From JBKGYG01 sp046546235 (GTDB lineage Bacteria; Bacillota; Clostridia; Lachnospirales; DSM-24629), in NCBI GenBank assembly GCA_046546235.1, contig JBKGYG010000005.1, positions 1 to 43,451 on the forward strand: DNA of 43,451 nt, read 5' to 3'. The first letter of the stretch is position 1. Every line of letters begins with the position of its first letter. The position numbers were made by a program, and so were the translations under genes. Positions 32,835-41,555 of the stretch are shown in pieces. Below the pieces are notes generated by a model. It searched no databases. It was given only the letters and a program-made list of their open reading frames with translations, and was not told the origin of the DNA.

Positions 32835-34157
32835 ATGAAAAGAATTCTGTTTTTTTGCCTAGTTATAATTATTATTTTAAGTGGGTGCAATGCTAAAGAT
32901 GATAGTGGAGATTCATCTTTAGATAATGAACAAGAAGATACTAGAGATAATAAATATAATGAAGATAATGATACTCAGAATAATAACAATTATACACAAA
33001 TAAATGAAGATATTAAAAAGCTTTTACCAGAGAGGGAAGATTTTACATGGAGATATAATGGTTCAATAGATTATGGACATACAATGATATTGAATGAAAT
33101 AGTTCAAAGTGAAGATAGTACCACTTATTCAGTCAATGGTGAGGTAGATGATCTTTCTGGAGGGGAATCAACTGCTGATTATTCCATACAGTTATACTAT
33201 CGTATAGAAGAAGGTAAATTAATCCAGGAAAAAAGAGAAGAAACTATGTTAGATTCTAAATTTGATGATCTAGTATTAATTCAAGCACCATTGGAAGAAG
33301 GTAATAGTTGGATACAAACAGTTTTGGACAAAGAAGGTAATGAGGTTGTATTAGACTGTACAATTACTGAAGTAGAGAAAGAAAAAATGAAAACATATAC
33401 AATAGAATATAATGATCAGAATAGTGATTATTATGAAACTAGACAGATACAAGAAGGGTATGGGACAGTTTATTTTACATCATTATATGAAACTGATTTT
33501 GAAATGTCATATTCTTTATATAGGGAATACACAGGATACAATGATGAACTTGCGTTAAAAGAATATTTGCCATTATTTCAAGGGGAAATGTATTATTTTG
33601 GGTTAGCTGAATATGGACATTTAGCTGAATTAGATTCTATTGAATATAATTTAGATGAAACTATTTACAAGGTTAAAGGTAGTTTTCAAGATGGTTCTGG
33701 TATTCCTGGAGACTTTACAGTTAATTATAAATTGGATCATAATAATGGAACTATACAAGAGCAAGTAGTAGAAAACACAAGAGAAAATAATCAAGAAGTG
33801 AATTCCATAATGCATGATCCAATAATATTAAAAGCCCCTATACAAGTAGGAAATGAATGGAGCCAATCAGTAAAAATTAATGAAGAATCTTATACAATGA
33901 ATGCTGTTATTACAAAAATGGACATACAAAATGGATTAGTAACTACTACTGTTAAATATACTGTTGATGGAGTGAGAGGTTATTTTAGAGATCAATATAT
34001 TGAAGAAAGAACTTTCCAACATAGAAATGGAATGGTGGGATTTGCAAAATTAATCGAAGGGGATATAGGAATATCAGGTAAGGACTTAGAAGATTCTAAC
34101 AAAGTGCAAGAAGCTATAGACATGCACATGTTTGGATATGGATTAAGTCAACATTAA
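32835..34157 (+). CDS. Lipoprotein with internal tandem duplication
   Basis: The start is ATG 32835, preceded by AGAGGTGG. A farther upstream frame start at 32772 has no site and would bury the signal peptide. The 440-residue protein has a lipobox (ILSGC, Cys18) and an acidic Asn/Asp-rich linker (residues 20-65). Two related units of about 165 residues follow. Shared landmarks are YGH near each start, then an acidic beta segment, LIQAPLEEGNSWIQ in unit 1 and ILKAPIQVGNEWSQS in unit 2. No known family is recognised. It is probably an extracellular binding or structural protein. A terminator overlaps the stop. Confidence 0.85.
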   Translation: MKRILFFCLVIIIILSGCNAKDDSGDSSLDNEQEDTRDNKYNEDNDTQNNNNYTQINEDIKKLLPEREDFTWRYNGSIDYGHTMILNEIVQSEDSTTYSVNGEVDDLSGGESTADYSIQLYYRIEEGKLIQEKREETMLDSKFDDLVLIQAPLEEGNSWIQTVLDKEGNEVVLDCTITEVEKEKMKTYTIEYNDQNSDYYETRQIQEGYGTVYFTSLYETDFEMSYSLYREYTGYNDELALKEYLPLFQGEMYYFGLAEYGHLAELDSIEYNLDETIYKVKGSFQDGSGIPGDFTVNYKLDHNNGTIQEQVVENTRENNQEVNSIMHDPIILKAPIQVGNEWSQSVKINEESYTMNAVITKMDIQNGLVTTTVKYTVDGVRGYFRDQYIEERTFQHRNGMVGFAKLIEGDIGISGKDLEDSNKVQEAIDMHMFGYGLSQH

Positions 34158-34192
34158 AACAACCCAATGGTTTTCCATTAGGTTGTTTTATA
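34156..34192 (+). terminator. Terminator after the duplicated lipoprotein gene
   Basis: AAAACAACC pairs with GGTTGTTTT, and AATGG with CCATT, with one mismatch between them (34156-34189) and a TTTT loop. It overlaps the stop codon and lies near the end of the convergent aldolase gene, so it may act both ways. Confidence 0.8.
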
Positions 34193-34212
34193 TTAAGATT
34201 TCGGTATTATAA

Positions 34213-35076
34213 TTAAGCTTTATTAATTGAACCGAATAATTCCATTTTCTCTTTAACTGTCTCCTTAATAGCTTCTGTACCTGGAGCTAATAATTTACGT
34301 GGGTCAAAACCTTTGCCTTCAAGGTCTTTGCCTTCTTCGATATACTTACGTGTAGCTGCTGCAAAGGTTAATTGACACTCTGTGTTTACATTGATTTTAG
34401 CAACTCCTAAAGATATAGCTTCTTTTACCATTTCTTCAGGGATACCAGTTCCTCCGTGTAATACTAAAGGCATATTTCCTGTTGCATTTTGAATCTTTTC
34501 TAGGGTACCAAAATCTAAACCTTTCCAGTTATCTGGATACTTACCATGAATATTACCAATTCCTGCAGCTAACATTGTTACGCCAAGGTCAGCAATTCTT
34601 TTGCATTCTTCTGGATCAGCAATTTCACCGGCACCTACGACGCCATCTTCCTCCCCACCAATAGAACCAACTTCTGCTTCAACAGAAAGCCCTTTATCAT
34701 TGGCTAATTTTATGATTTCTTTTGTTTTTTCAATGTTTTCATCAATTGGATAATGAGAACCATCAAACATAACTGAAGAGAAACCAGCTTCAATTACAGC
34801 TTTTGCCCCTTCGTAGCTACCATGGTCTAAGTGAATAGTAACTGGCACAGTAATATTTAATTCATTAATCATACCTTTTACCATGCCAACAACAGTAGTA
34901 TATCCACCCATATATTTTCCAGCACCTTCAGATACACCTAAAATAACAGGAGAATTATTTTCCTGTGCAGTTAATAAGATAGCTTTAGTCCACTCTAAGT
35001 TATTAATATTGAATTGACCAACAGCATATTTTCCCTCTCTAGCTTTTTTTAACATTTCATTTGCTGATACTAACAT
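34213..35076 (-). CDS. fba: Class II fructose-1,6-bisphosphate aldolase
   Basis: This glycolytic and gluconeogenic enzyme cleaves fructose 1,6-bisphosphate to dihydroxyacetone phosphate and glyceraldehyde 3-phosphate. The 287-residue protein shows AVGQFNINN, the catalytic Asp84 and zinc ligand His85 in IHLDHG, VEAEVGSIGGEEDG, GNIHGKYP and LHGGTGIPEE with further zinc ligands. TGGAGGT lies 6 nt upstream. It is of the short FbaA type common in Firmicutes; the related tagatose-bisphosphate aldolases are less likely without other galactitol genes. It is a single-gene unit. Confidence 0.95.
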   Translation of the reverse strand: MLVSANEMLKKAREGKYAVGQFNINNLEWTKAILLTAQENNSPVILGVSEGAGKYMGGYTTVVGMVKGMINELNITVPVTIHLDHGSYEGAKAVIEAGFSSVMFDGSHYPIDENIEKTKEIIKLANDKGLSVEAEVGSIGGEEDGVVGAGEIADPEECKRIADLGVTMLAAGIGNIHGKYPDNWKGLDFGTLEKIQNATGNMPLVLHGGTGIPEEMVKEAISLGVAKINVNTECQLTFAAATRKYIEEGKDLEGKGFDPRKLLAPGTEAIKETVKEKMELFGSINKA

Positions 35077-35389
35077 AAATTACCTCCATATATTTGTTTT
35101 ATCTGGTTTAAGTAGTAATGAAGTTAAACCAATATTACTAAATTAAGTAAAAAGTAGAATAATGCTTTTATACATTTTTTAAAGTATAAAAATGCATAAA
35201 ACTCATTTTAATATTACTACTCACTATTATAAACAAAAAAACAAAAAAAATAAACAATAGATTTACAAAAATTCTCATTTTATATTAACTTGTCCATATA
35301 GCACCCAATATGGGCTATGCAAGAAGCAATGAAAGTATAAAAATACAAGTAAGAATAGTTATAATAACTAATATTGTTTATAATCTTAG

Positions 35390-35411
35390 CAAAAGGCGTT
35401 AGCCACTTTTG
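35390..35411 (+). repeat. Possible decayed copy of repeat module B
   Basis: CAAAAGGC...GCC-AC-TTTTG forms a bulged hairpin. The stretch AGCCACTTTTGT is identical to the end of module B at 26054-26065. Only this short part is shared, so the relation is tentative. Confidence 0.35.
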
Positions 35412-35414
35412 TTG

Positions 35415-35442
35415 TTGAAATTATGTTTAACAATGATATAAT
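35415..35442 (+). promoter_or_regulatory. Sigma-A promoter of the YibE/YibF-like pair
   Basis: TTGAAA (35415-35420) and TATAAT (35437-35442) are 16 nt apart. Transcription would start near 35449, with a leader of about 104 nt. Confidence 0.65.
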
Positions 35443-35552
35443 TATAACTAATCTTTGATTAATAATTTATTTTATAGTCATATTGGTTATACATAACATA
35501 TTGCTATATAACAAAGGTTTGTTTTTTATAATTAAATGCTGAGGAAAAATAT

Positions 35553-36647
35553 ATGAAAAAATCAATAATGATTATTATAAGTAGTAAAAAAAATTATATA
35601 ATTGGGCTTACTTTAATATTAATAGGATTTATTTTTGTTTCTTCAAATTATGAATGGTACGATAATACAATAGCTAAAATAACGTCTGTTCAAAATACAA
35701 TAAAAGATCATAAACAGATAAAAGAGCAGCAGATAAAAGCAGTTATTATGAACGGGAAGTATAAAGACGAAGTAATAGAACTCCAAAATATTTCTGCTAT
35801 TTCACAAGCTTATGATTATGAACTGAATGTTAACGATGAAGTTTTTGTGATTGTTGAAGAGTCTTCAGACAGTCAGATAGTATCAGCTGAAATTATTGAA
35901 TACAAAAGAGACGAATATATAGGAATTATTACAATAATCTTTATTCTATTGATATTGTTAATAGGTGGGAAAAAAGGTAATAGAACTTTATTAAGTGTAG
36001 TAATTAATACTATGATTTTTAGTGCTTTTATTGGTTTGTTTTTACAAGGATTTAATTTGATATTAATTTCTGCAATTGTAAGTTTGCTTTTTGTATTACT
36101 AACAATTCCTATTGTTAGTGGTATTAATAAAAAGACTACGTCTGCAATTATTGCTACGATTACAACTACAGTTATAACATTGATTATTACAATAATTGTT
36201 TTGTTGCTAACTGATTCAAATGGTGTAAATTATGAAGAAATTGAGACATTTTCATTTCCACCACATTTAATACTTCCTATTCAAATATTAATTGGTACTT
36301 TAGGTGCAATTATGGATAATACGATTACAGTTTCTTCATCTATACATGAGATATATGATACCAATACAAAAATAAAAATTAAACAACTTATTGAGTCTGG
36401 TAGAGAAGTAGGAAACGATATTATGGGAACTATGACAAATACTATTTTTTTAGCATATATAAGTGGAAGTGTTCCGATGATTCTATTGTTGCTCAAAAAT
36501 GGTATACCAATGAGTCAAATTATTAATTATGATATTTCTTTAGAAATAATACGAGCACTTATTGGAAGTATAGGTATTGTTATAAGTATTCCAGTTGCCT
36601 TATTTGTGTCTATTATATTTATAAAATATAATCATCAAAAAACATGA
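35553..36647 (+). CDS. YibE/F-family membrane protein (first of pair)
   Basis: The 364-residue protein has an N-terminal membrane segment (about 15-30). An extracytoplasmic region follows (35-120; EVIELQNISAISQAYDYELNVNDEVFV, an OB-like part). Then come about seven more membrane segments with the family motifs LLIGGKKGNRTLLSVVIN, LGAIMDN, SSIHEIYDTN and REVGNDIMGTMTNT. YibE/F proteins are predicted transporters of unknown substrate, usually encoded as adjacent pairs, as here. Only a weak TGAGGA site precedes the ATG. The partner gene begins 49 nt after its stop. Confidence 0.85.
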   Translation: MKKSIMIIISSKKNYIIGLTLILIGFIFVSSNYEWYDNTIAKITSVQNTIKDHKQIKEQQIKAVIMNGKYKDEVIELQNISAISQAYDYELNVNDEVFVIVEESSDSQIVSAEIIEYKRDEYIGIITIIFILLILLIGGKKGNRTLLSVVINTMIFSAFIGLFLQGFNLILISAIVSLLFVLLTIPIVSGINKKTTSAIIATITTTVITLIITIIVLLLTDSNGVNYEEIETFSFPPHLILPIQILIGTLGAIMDNTITVSSSIHEIYDTNTKIKIKQLIESGREVGNDIMGTMTNTIFLAYISGSVPMILLLLKNGIPMSQIINYDISLEIIRALIGSIGIVISIPVALFVSIIFIKYNHQKT

Positions 36648-36696
36648 AATTAAAACAGTTGATTTTATACATATATTTAAGAGAAGGGTGAAGTAT

Positions 36697-37458
36697 ATGA
36701 ATGTTACCATATTATTAGCATTGATCTTATTAGCTTTAATGGTAATTATTGGGGGACAGAGGGGTTTTTTGTCTTTTATGACATTATGTTTTAACTTTAT
36801 AACTTTGCTATTAATGTTTATATTAATAAAGAATCAGTATGATCCCATTATTATTACAGTTGTAGGGTGTATAATTATTAGTTCAATTATATTATTTTAT
36901 ATTAACGGAATAAGTAAAAAGACAGTTTCTTCTTTAATTTCAGTTGTTATAGTAGTGTTAATAACATTAATAATTACTAATAGAATAGGTTCAGATGCTA
37001 ATATTCAGGGATTTACTTACGAAGAATTAGATGATGTTTCTGCTTTTTCATTGTATATTGATTTAAACTTCCCTAAAGTATTAGTATGTCAAATATTAAT
37101 TGGACTTTTAGGTGCAATTATTGACGTATCTATATCTATATCTTCAACAATGAATGAAATTTATAAACATAATCCTTTAGTTACAAAAAAAAAGTTAATA
37201 CATTCTGGTATTAATGTTGGTAGGGATATTCTTGGCACTATGGTTAATACGTTGCTGTTTGCATTTATTAGTGGATTTATGACTTTAATAATGTGGTTTG
37301 ACAAAATGAATTATTCGTTTGTAGATATCTTAAATAGAAAAATATTTAGTTCAGAAGTATTTCAAATTATGACAAGTGGTATTGGACTTGTACTTATTAT
37401 TCCTATTACTGCTTATGTAACTTCAGGAATTCTTTTTATGAAGAAAACATACCATTAA
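36697..37458 (+). CDS. YibE/F-family membrane protein (second of pair)
   Basis: The 253-residue protein lacks the extracytoplasmic domain of its neighbour but repeats the membrane core: GGQRGFLSFM, LGAIIDVSISISSTMNEIYKHN and INVGRDILGTMVNT. The GTG at 36688 overlaps the AGAAGGG site, so ATG 36697 is taken as start. The pair looks like a large and small half of one transporter. The match of NEIYKHN and GRDILGTMVNT to the same parts of the first protein suggests duplication. Substrate unknown. Confidence 0.83.
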   Translation: MNVTILLALILLALMVIIGGQRGFLSFMTLCFNFITLLLMFILIKNQYDPIIITVVGCIIISSIILFYINGISKKTVSSLISVVIVVLITLIITNRIGSDANIQGFTYEELDDVSAFSLYIDLNFPKVLVCQILIGLLGAIIDVSISISSTMNEIYKHNPLVTKKKLIHSGINVGRDILGTMVNTLLFAFISGFMTLIMWFDKMNYSFVDILNRKIFSSEVFQIMTSGIGLVLIIPITAYVTSGILFMKKTYH

Positions 37459-37569
37459 TATTAGCAGGTTTTAATGAAAAGAATAATAAAAAAAGTTCAA
37501 TTAACCAATAATAAATGGAAGTTTGTAAGTTACTTTTTAAAATTATTACATAGGGGAAGGAGAAGTTAG

Positions 37570-38298
37570 ATGGGTTTTTATGAGGAAATAGCAAAATACT
37601 ATGATTATATTTTCCCTGTGAAAGAAGCTCAATTAAATTTGATGATGGAATTAGCAGGACATTCACCAAAGAAGGTTTTGGATATTGCTTGTGGTTCAGG
37701 AGGTTATTCAATTGAGCTTGCAAAAAAAGGGTATTATGTGACAGCCGTGGATTTAGACTTTAAGATGGTAGAAGAATTAAAAAGAAAAGTTATAGACAAT
37801 GATAATTTGAATATTAAAGCAATGCAAGCAAATATGTTAAAAATAAGCAAGGAAGTTAAAGATAAATATGATCTAGTTTTTTGTATAGGTAATTCAATAG
37901 TTCATCTAAATAGCGAAGAAGATATTGAGGTATTTTTAAAAAGCGTTAGAAATTGTATGAATAAAAGAGGTAGCTTACTACTGCAAATTGTTAATTATAA
38001 AAGAGTTTTGGAGAATGATGTTCGTTCTTTACCAACAATAACAAATAAAGATAAAGAATTAGAGTTTGAGCGTTTATATAATTTTGATCGTGAGAATAAT
38101 AAAATAGCATTTAAGACAATTTTAGATGTAGAAGGTAAAAAGATTGAAAATGAGATATTATTAATACCTTTAATGGTTGATGATTTGATAAAATTATTAA
38201 ATAAGACAAGATTTACGAATATTAAATTATACGGTGATTTTAATAAAACTCCATTTGATGAAAAAGAATCCTATGGGTTAATAGTTGTTGCATCTTAA
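37570..38298 (+). CDS. Class I SAM-dependent methyltransferase
   Basis: The 242-residue protein has the SAM-binding motif VLDIACGSGGYS (residues about 37-48), the acidic residue ending strand 2 (VTAVDLD), AMQANMLKI and DLVFCIGNSIVHL after it. It is of the small Methyltransf_25-like type; the methyl acceptor cannot be told. AAGGAG lies 8-9 nt before the ATG. It follows the YibE/F pair by 111 nt with no terminator seen, so it may be in the same transcript. A strong hairpin follows. Confidence 0.88.
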   Translation: MGFYEEIAKYYDYIFPVKEAQLNLMMELAGHSPKKVLDIACGSGGYSIELAKKGYYVTAVDLDFKMVEELKRKVIDNDNLNIKAMQANMLKISKEVKDKYDLVFCIGNSIVHLNSEEDIEVFLKSVRNCMNKRGSLLLQIVNYKRVLENDVRSLPTITNKDKELEFERLYNFDRENNKIAFKTILDVEGKKIENEILLIPLMVDDLIKLLNKTRFTNIKLYGDFNKTPFDEKESYGLIVVAS

Positions 38299-38332
38299 GT
38301 ATTTGGGAATAGTAAAATATAAATAAGTGGCA

Positions 38333-38368
38333 TTAAAGACCTGTTGAATCCTATCAACAGGTCTTTAA
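38333..38368 (+). terminator. Hairpin terminator after the methyltransferase gene
   Basis: A perfect 15-bp stem (38333-38347 with 38354-38368) has loop ATCCTA. The T-run sits inside the stem's right arm. Confidence 0.8.
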
Positions 38369-38399
38369 ATATATATCTTATAAATATATTTCATCTTAA

Positions 38400-38428
38400 T
38401 TTAAAAAGAAATGTATAACCTTTATAAT
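38400..38428 (+). promoter_or_regulatory. Probable sigma-A promoter of the betaine transporter operon
   Basis: TTTAAA (38400-38405) and TATAAT (38423-38428) are 17 nt apart. Transcription would start near 38435, leaving about 68 nt of leader. Confidence 0.5.
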
Positions 38429-38461
38429 ATGATAAATAATAAAAGAAAGGTAAATTAAATT

Positions 38462-38515
38462 ATGTTAAATCATCATAGATTTCTTAAGAAAGAGGTTTTC
38501 TTATGGATAAAATAG
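38462..38515 (+). CDS. Possible 17-codon leader peptide overlapping opuAA start
   Basis: ATG 38462 is preceded by GAAAGG and opens a short frame (MLNHHRFLKKEVFLWIK). It ends at TAG 38513-38515, 10 nt inside opuAA. The overlap could couple translation of opuAA to it. There is no conservation evidence, so this is only a candidate. Confidence 0.25.
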   Translation: MLNHHRFLKKEVFLWIK

Positions 38516-39681
38516 AAGTTAGAAATATAACTAAGATATTTGGTCATAATAGTAAAGAAGGAGTAAGAAGACTTAAAAAGGGAGAAAGTAAAGAAAAGAT
38601 TTTGAAAGAAACTGGTTTAACAGTTGGTGTGAACCAAGCTTCTTTTTCTGTTAAAGAAGGAGAATTTTTTGTTATTATGGGTTTGTCTGGTAGTGGCAAA
38701 TCAACATTAATTCGTCTTATTAATAGGCTTATTGAACCTACAGATGGAAAAATACTAGTTGATGGTGAAGATATCACTAAAATGGAAAAAAATCAATTAA
38801 TCAAAACTAGGCGTAAAAAGCTAGCTATGGTATTTCAGAATTTTGCTCTTTTCCCCCATAGGACAGTGCTAAGTAATGTTGAATTTGGATTAGAAATACA
38901 GGGAATTCCTAAAGAAGAAAGGGAGGAAAGGTCTATAAAGGCAATAGAAGATGTTGGTCTTAAAGGATATGAAAAAAGTTACCCTAGACAATTAAGTGGT
39001 GGAATGCAACAACGTGTTGGTTTAGCTAGAGCTTTAGCTAATAAATCTGATATATTGCTAATGGACGAAGCTTTTAGCGCTTTAGACCCTTTAATTAGAA
39101 AAGAAATGCAGGATGAATTATTGAATTTGGAAGGTAAACTCAAGAAAACGGTTTTATTTATAACTCATGATCTTGATGAAGCATTAAAACTTGGAGATCG
39201 AATAGCTATTATGAAAAATGGTAAAATTGTTCAAATAGGGACTTCGGAAGAAATACTTGAAAATCCAGCTAATGATTATGTCTATAATTTTGTTGAAGAT
39301 GTTGATAGATCCAAGGTTTTAGTAGCATCTCAGATTATGAAAAGTCCTGACGTGATTACTACTTGGAAGGATGGACCAAGATTAGCTGTCCGAAAAATGG
39401 AAGAAGCAGGATTATCTAGTATATTTGTAACAGATAAGGAAAAAAAATTAAAAGGAATATTGACAATTGATGATGCGGTAAAAGCAGTTAGAGAAGGGAA
39501 GTGGGTAAAAGATGCTTTAAGACAAGATTTCGATATTACTTCTCCAGATACTCCGTTGAATGAGTTGGTAGGTATTGCAGCTGAAGCAAAGTATCCTATC
39601 GCTGTTGTGGAAGATGAAAAGCTTTTAGGAATTATTGTTCGTGTTTCCATACTATCTGGTCTTGTTTTAGGAAAAAACTAA
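38503..39681 (+). CDS. opuAA: Glycine betaine/proline ABC transporter, ATP-binding subunit
   Basis: The 392-residue protein drives uptake of the osmoprotectant glycine betaine. It has Walker A GLSGSGKST (60-68), the ABC signature LSGG (164-167), Walker B LLMDEAFSALDP and the switch His in ITHD. A pair of CBS domains (about 275-390) follows, which in OpuA-type ATPases sense ionic strength. The long insertion before Walker A (GESKEKILKETG) is typical of this subfamily. AGAGG lies about 10 nt before the ATG. The permease follows after 14 nt. Confidence 0.95.
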   Translation: MDKIEVRNITKIFGHNSKEGVRRLKKGESKEKILKETGLTVGVNQASFSVKEGEFFVIMGLSGSGKSTLIRLINRLIEPTDGKILVDGEDITKMEKNQLIKTRRKKLAMVFQNFALFPHRTVLSNVEFGLEIQGIPKEEREERSIKAIEDVGLKGYEKSYPRQLSGGMQQRVGLARALANKSDILLMDEAFSALDPLIRKEMQDELLNLEGKLKKTVLFITHDLDEALKLGDRIAIMKNGKIVQIGTSEEILENPANDYVYNFVEDVDRSKVLVASQIMKSPDVITTWKDGPRLAVRKMEEAGLSSIFVTDKEKKLKGILTIDDAVKAVREGKWVKDALRQDFDITSPDTPLNELVGIAAEAKYPIAVVEDEKLLGIIVRVSILSGLVLGKN

Positions 39682-39695
39682 GGAGATGGTGATAA

Positions 39696-40526
39696 ATGAA
39701 CTATTTTTTCTTGCCTCTTGAAAAATGGACTAATAATTTTGTTAATAATTGGTTAATTCCAAATTTAGGAGGTTTTTTTAATGCAATTAGTAATTATATT
39801 GGTTGGTTTGTAGAAAGAGTTAATGATATATTTACTGGTATACCTCCTGAATTAATGGCAATTATACTAGTTTTATTAGCTTGGAAGTTTGCAGGTAAAG
39901 GAGTAGCAATATTTACTATTATTGGTGTAATATATATAGGTTCTGTTGATATATGGGAAGAGTCAATGCAAACATTGTCAGTAGTGATTGTGGCTACAAT
40001 TTTTTCAATAATTGTAGGTATTCCAATAGGAATATTGAGTGCAAAATCAAAAGTAGTTAACCGAATTGTACGACCTATACTGGATTTCATGCAAACTTTA
40101 CCGAGTTTTGTTTATCTAATTCCTGCTATATTATTATTTGGACTTGGTGGCGTACCAGCAGTTATTTCAACCTTTATATTTGCAACGCCACCAGCTGTTC
40201 GCATGACTAATTTGGGTATTAGACAAGTCCCATCTGATGTTGTAGAGGCAGCGCAAGCTTTTGGTGCTACATCAAATCAGTTATTGTTTAAGGTTCAGCT
40301 TCCTTTAGCTATTCCAACGATAATGGCTGGAATTAATCAAACGATAATGTTAGCACTTTCTATGGCTGTAATTGCTTCAATGATTGGAGCTCCAGGTCTT
40401 GGTTCGCTTGTGCTTGCAGGTATTTCTAGTGTTAATGTAGGACTTGGATTAGTTGGAGGCTTAGGTATTGTAATATTAGCTATATTACTTGATAGAATAA
40501 CACAAGGGTTGGGACAAAAAAGATAA
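39696..40526 (+). CDS. opuAB: Glycine betaine/proline ABC transporter, permease subunit
   Basis: The 276-residue membrane protein has an amphipathic N-terminal stretch (residues 1-45) and about six membrane segments. The coupling loop VEAAQAFGATSNQLLFKVQLPLA is characteristic of OpuAB/ProW, as is the segment LDFMQTLPSFVYLIPAI. AGGAGATGGTG precedes the ATG, 14 nt after opuAA. The binding protein gene follows after 25 nt, so the three form one operon. Confidence 0.95.
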   Translation: MNYFFLPLEKWTNNFVNNWLIPNLGGFFNAISNYIGWFVERVNDIFTGIPPELMAIILVLLAWKFAGKGVAIFTIIGVIYIGSVDIWEESMQTLSVVIVATIFSIIVGIPIGILSAKSKVVNRIVRPILDFMQTLPSFVYLIPAILLFGLGGVPAVISTFIFATPPAVRMTNLGIRQVPSDVVEAAQAFGATSNQLLFKVQLPLAIPTIMAGINQTIMLALSMAVIASMIGAPGLGSLVLAGISSVNVGLGLVGGLGIVILAILLDRITQGLGQKR

Positions 40527-40551
40527 GAATTTATTAAGAGGAGTGTATAAA

Positions 40552-41442
40552 ATGCTAAAGTGTTTTAAAATTTTAATTATATTCGCTATGGTATTTCCTT
40601 TTGTTGTTGGTTGTGCAAATTCTACTGATGAAGGTACAGAAGATAATAATAACAGTAACATTGAAGATAACAAAGATGTTACTATAACATTTGGAGTAAC
40701 ACCATGGACAACTACAATACCGCCAACAAAGATAGCAAAACTTATTTTAGAAGATATGGGTTATACTATAAAAGAAATTAGTGCAGATGCTGGTGGAGTT
40801 TACGCTGGTTTATCTACAGGGGATATAGATGTGTTTATGGATGCTTGGTTGCCAGATATGCATAGAAACTATTTGGAACAATTTGGAGATAATATAGATG
40901 ATGTATCAGTTAGTTATCCAGATGGTGAATTAGGATGGGTTATACCAACTTATGTTGAAGATGTTAATTCTTTAGAGGATATTAAAGGGAATGAAGGAAT
41001 GTTTGAAAATAATATATATGGTATAGAGGAAGGTGCAGGAATGACTGCAACTTCTAGAGAGATGATAGAAGCTTATGATTTAGATTTGGAATATGTTGCA
41101 TCTAGTGAAGGTGGGATGTTAGCTCAAGCTTCAAAAATAATACAGAATGAAAAACCAGTAATTTTTCTTGGATGGCGTCCACATCCAATGTTCGTTAATT
41201 ATGATTTAAAAGTTTTAGAAGATCCACAAGAATTTTTTAAAACATCTGAAGTACACATCCTGACAAACAATGGATTGAAAGAAAAGGCTCCTGAAGCATA
41301 TGAATTCTTAAGTAACTGGAGCATTGATGTTGGGGAAATCGAAAAAATGATAGTAGAAAATGATGAAAGGGATTCTGAAGAAGTAGCAAGAGAATGGATT
41401 GATGAAAATCAAGATTTGGTTGATGCTATGCTAGGTGAATAG
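40552..41442 (+). CDS. opuAC: Glycine betaine-binding lipoprotein
   Basis: The start is ATG 40552; the in-frame GTG at 40543 overlaps the GAGGAG site. A signal peptide with lipobox FVVGC (Cys21) is followed by an acidic Asn-rich linker. The binding domain (about 45-296) carries the aromatic residues that cage betaine: GVTPWTT, DVFMDAWLPD and FLGWRPHPMF. It is separate from the permease rather than fused to it, as in Bacillus OpuA. The gene is the last of the operon, and its last bases overlap a gene remnant. Confidence 0.95.
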   Translation: MLKCFKILIIFAMVFPFVVGCANSTDEGTEDNNNSNIEDNKDVTITFGVTPWTTTIPPTKIAKLILEDMGYTIKEISADAGGVYAGLSTGDIDVFMDAWLPDMHRNYLEQFGDNIDDVSVSYPDGELGWVIPTYVEDVNSLEDIKGNEGMFENNIYGIEEGAGMTATSREMIEAYDLDLEYVASSEGGMLAQASKIIQNEKPVIFLGWRPHPMFVNYDLKVLEDPQEFFKTSEVHILTNNGLKEKAPEAYEFLSNWSIDVGEIEKMIVENDERDSEEVAREWIDENQDLVDAMLGE

Positions 41443-41555
41443 ATAATGGGATTTCAAAAGGTTTAGCTTGTGTAATTGAGGTAACTTTTGAAGATGGAAC
41501 AAAATGGCAAAATCCTTACTATGAATATTGGTTAGAGGAATATAAAGATAATTAA
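41439..41555 (+). pseudogene. C-terminal remnant of a surface-protein-like gene
   Basis: A frame without a start codon runs from just after a stop at 41436-41438 to TAA 41553-41555. It encodes GLACVIEVTFEDGTKWQNPY then a tail EYWLEEYKDN. The pattern (beta strand, FEDGTKWQNPY, short helix) resembles the end of DUF5780-type domains in secreted clostridial proteins, as I recall them. No ribosome binding site or start codon is present. It was probably left by deletion of the upstream part when the opuA operon arrived or was rearranged. The terminator that follows may originally have belonged to it. Confidence 0.6.

Larger units (their letters stand above)
35077..35552. other. 476-base divergent intergenic region
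   Basis: It separates fba (minus) and the YibE-like gene (plus). It holds an inverted repeat GGTTTAA/TTAAACC (35105-35130), a hairpin around 35298-35318 flanked by ACTTGT/ACAAGT (35288-35350), a hairpin at 35390-35411 that resembles the end of repeat module B, and a sigma-A promoter at 35415-35442. No coding frame is supported. Confidence 0.55.
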
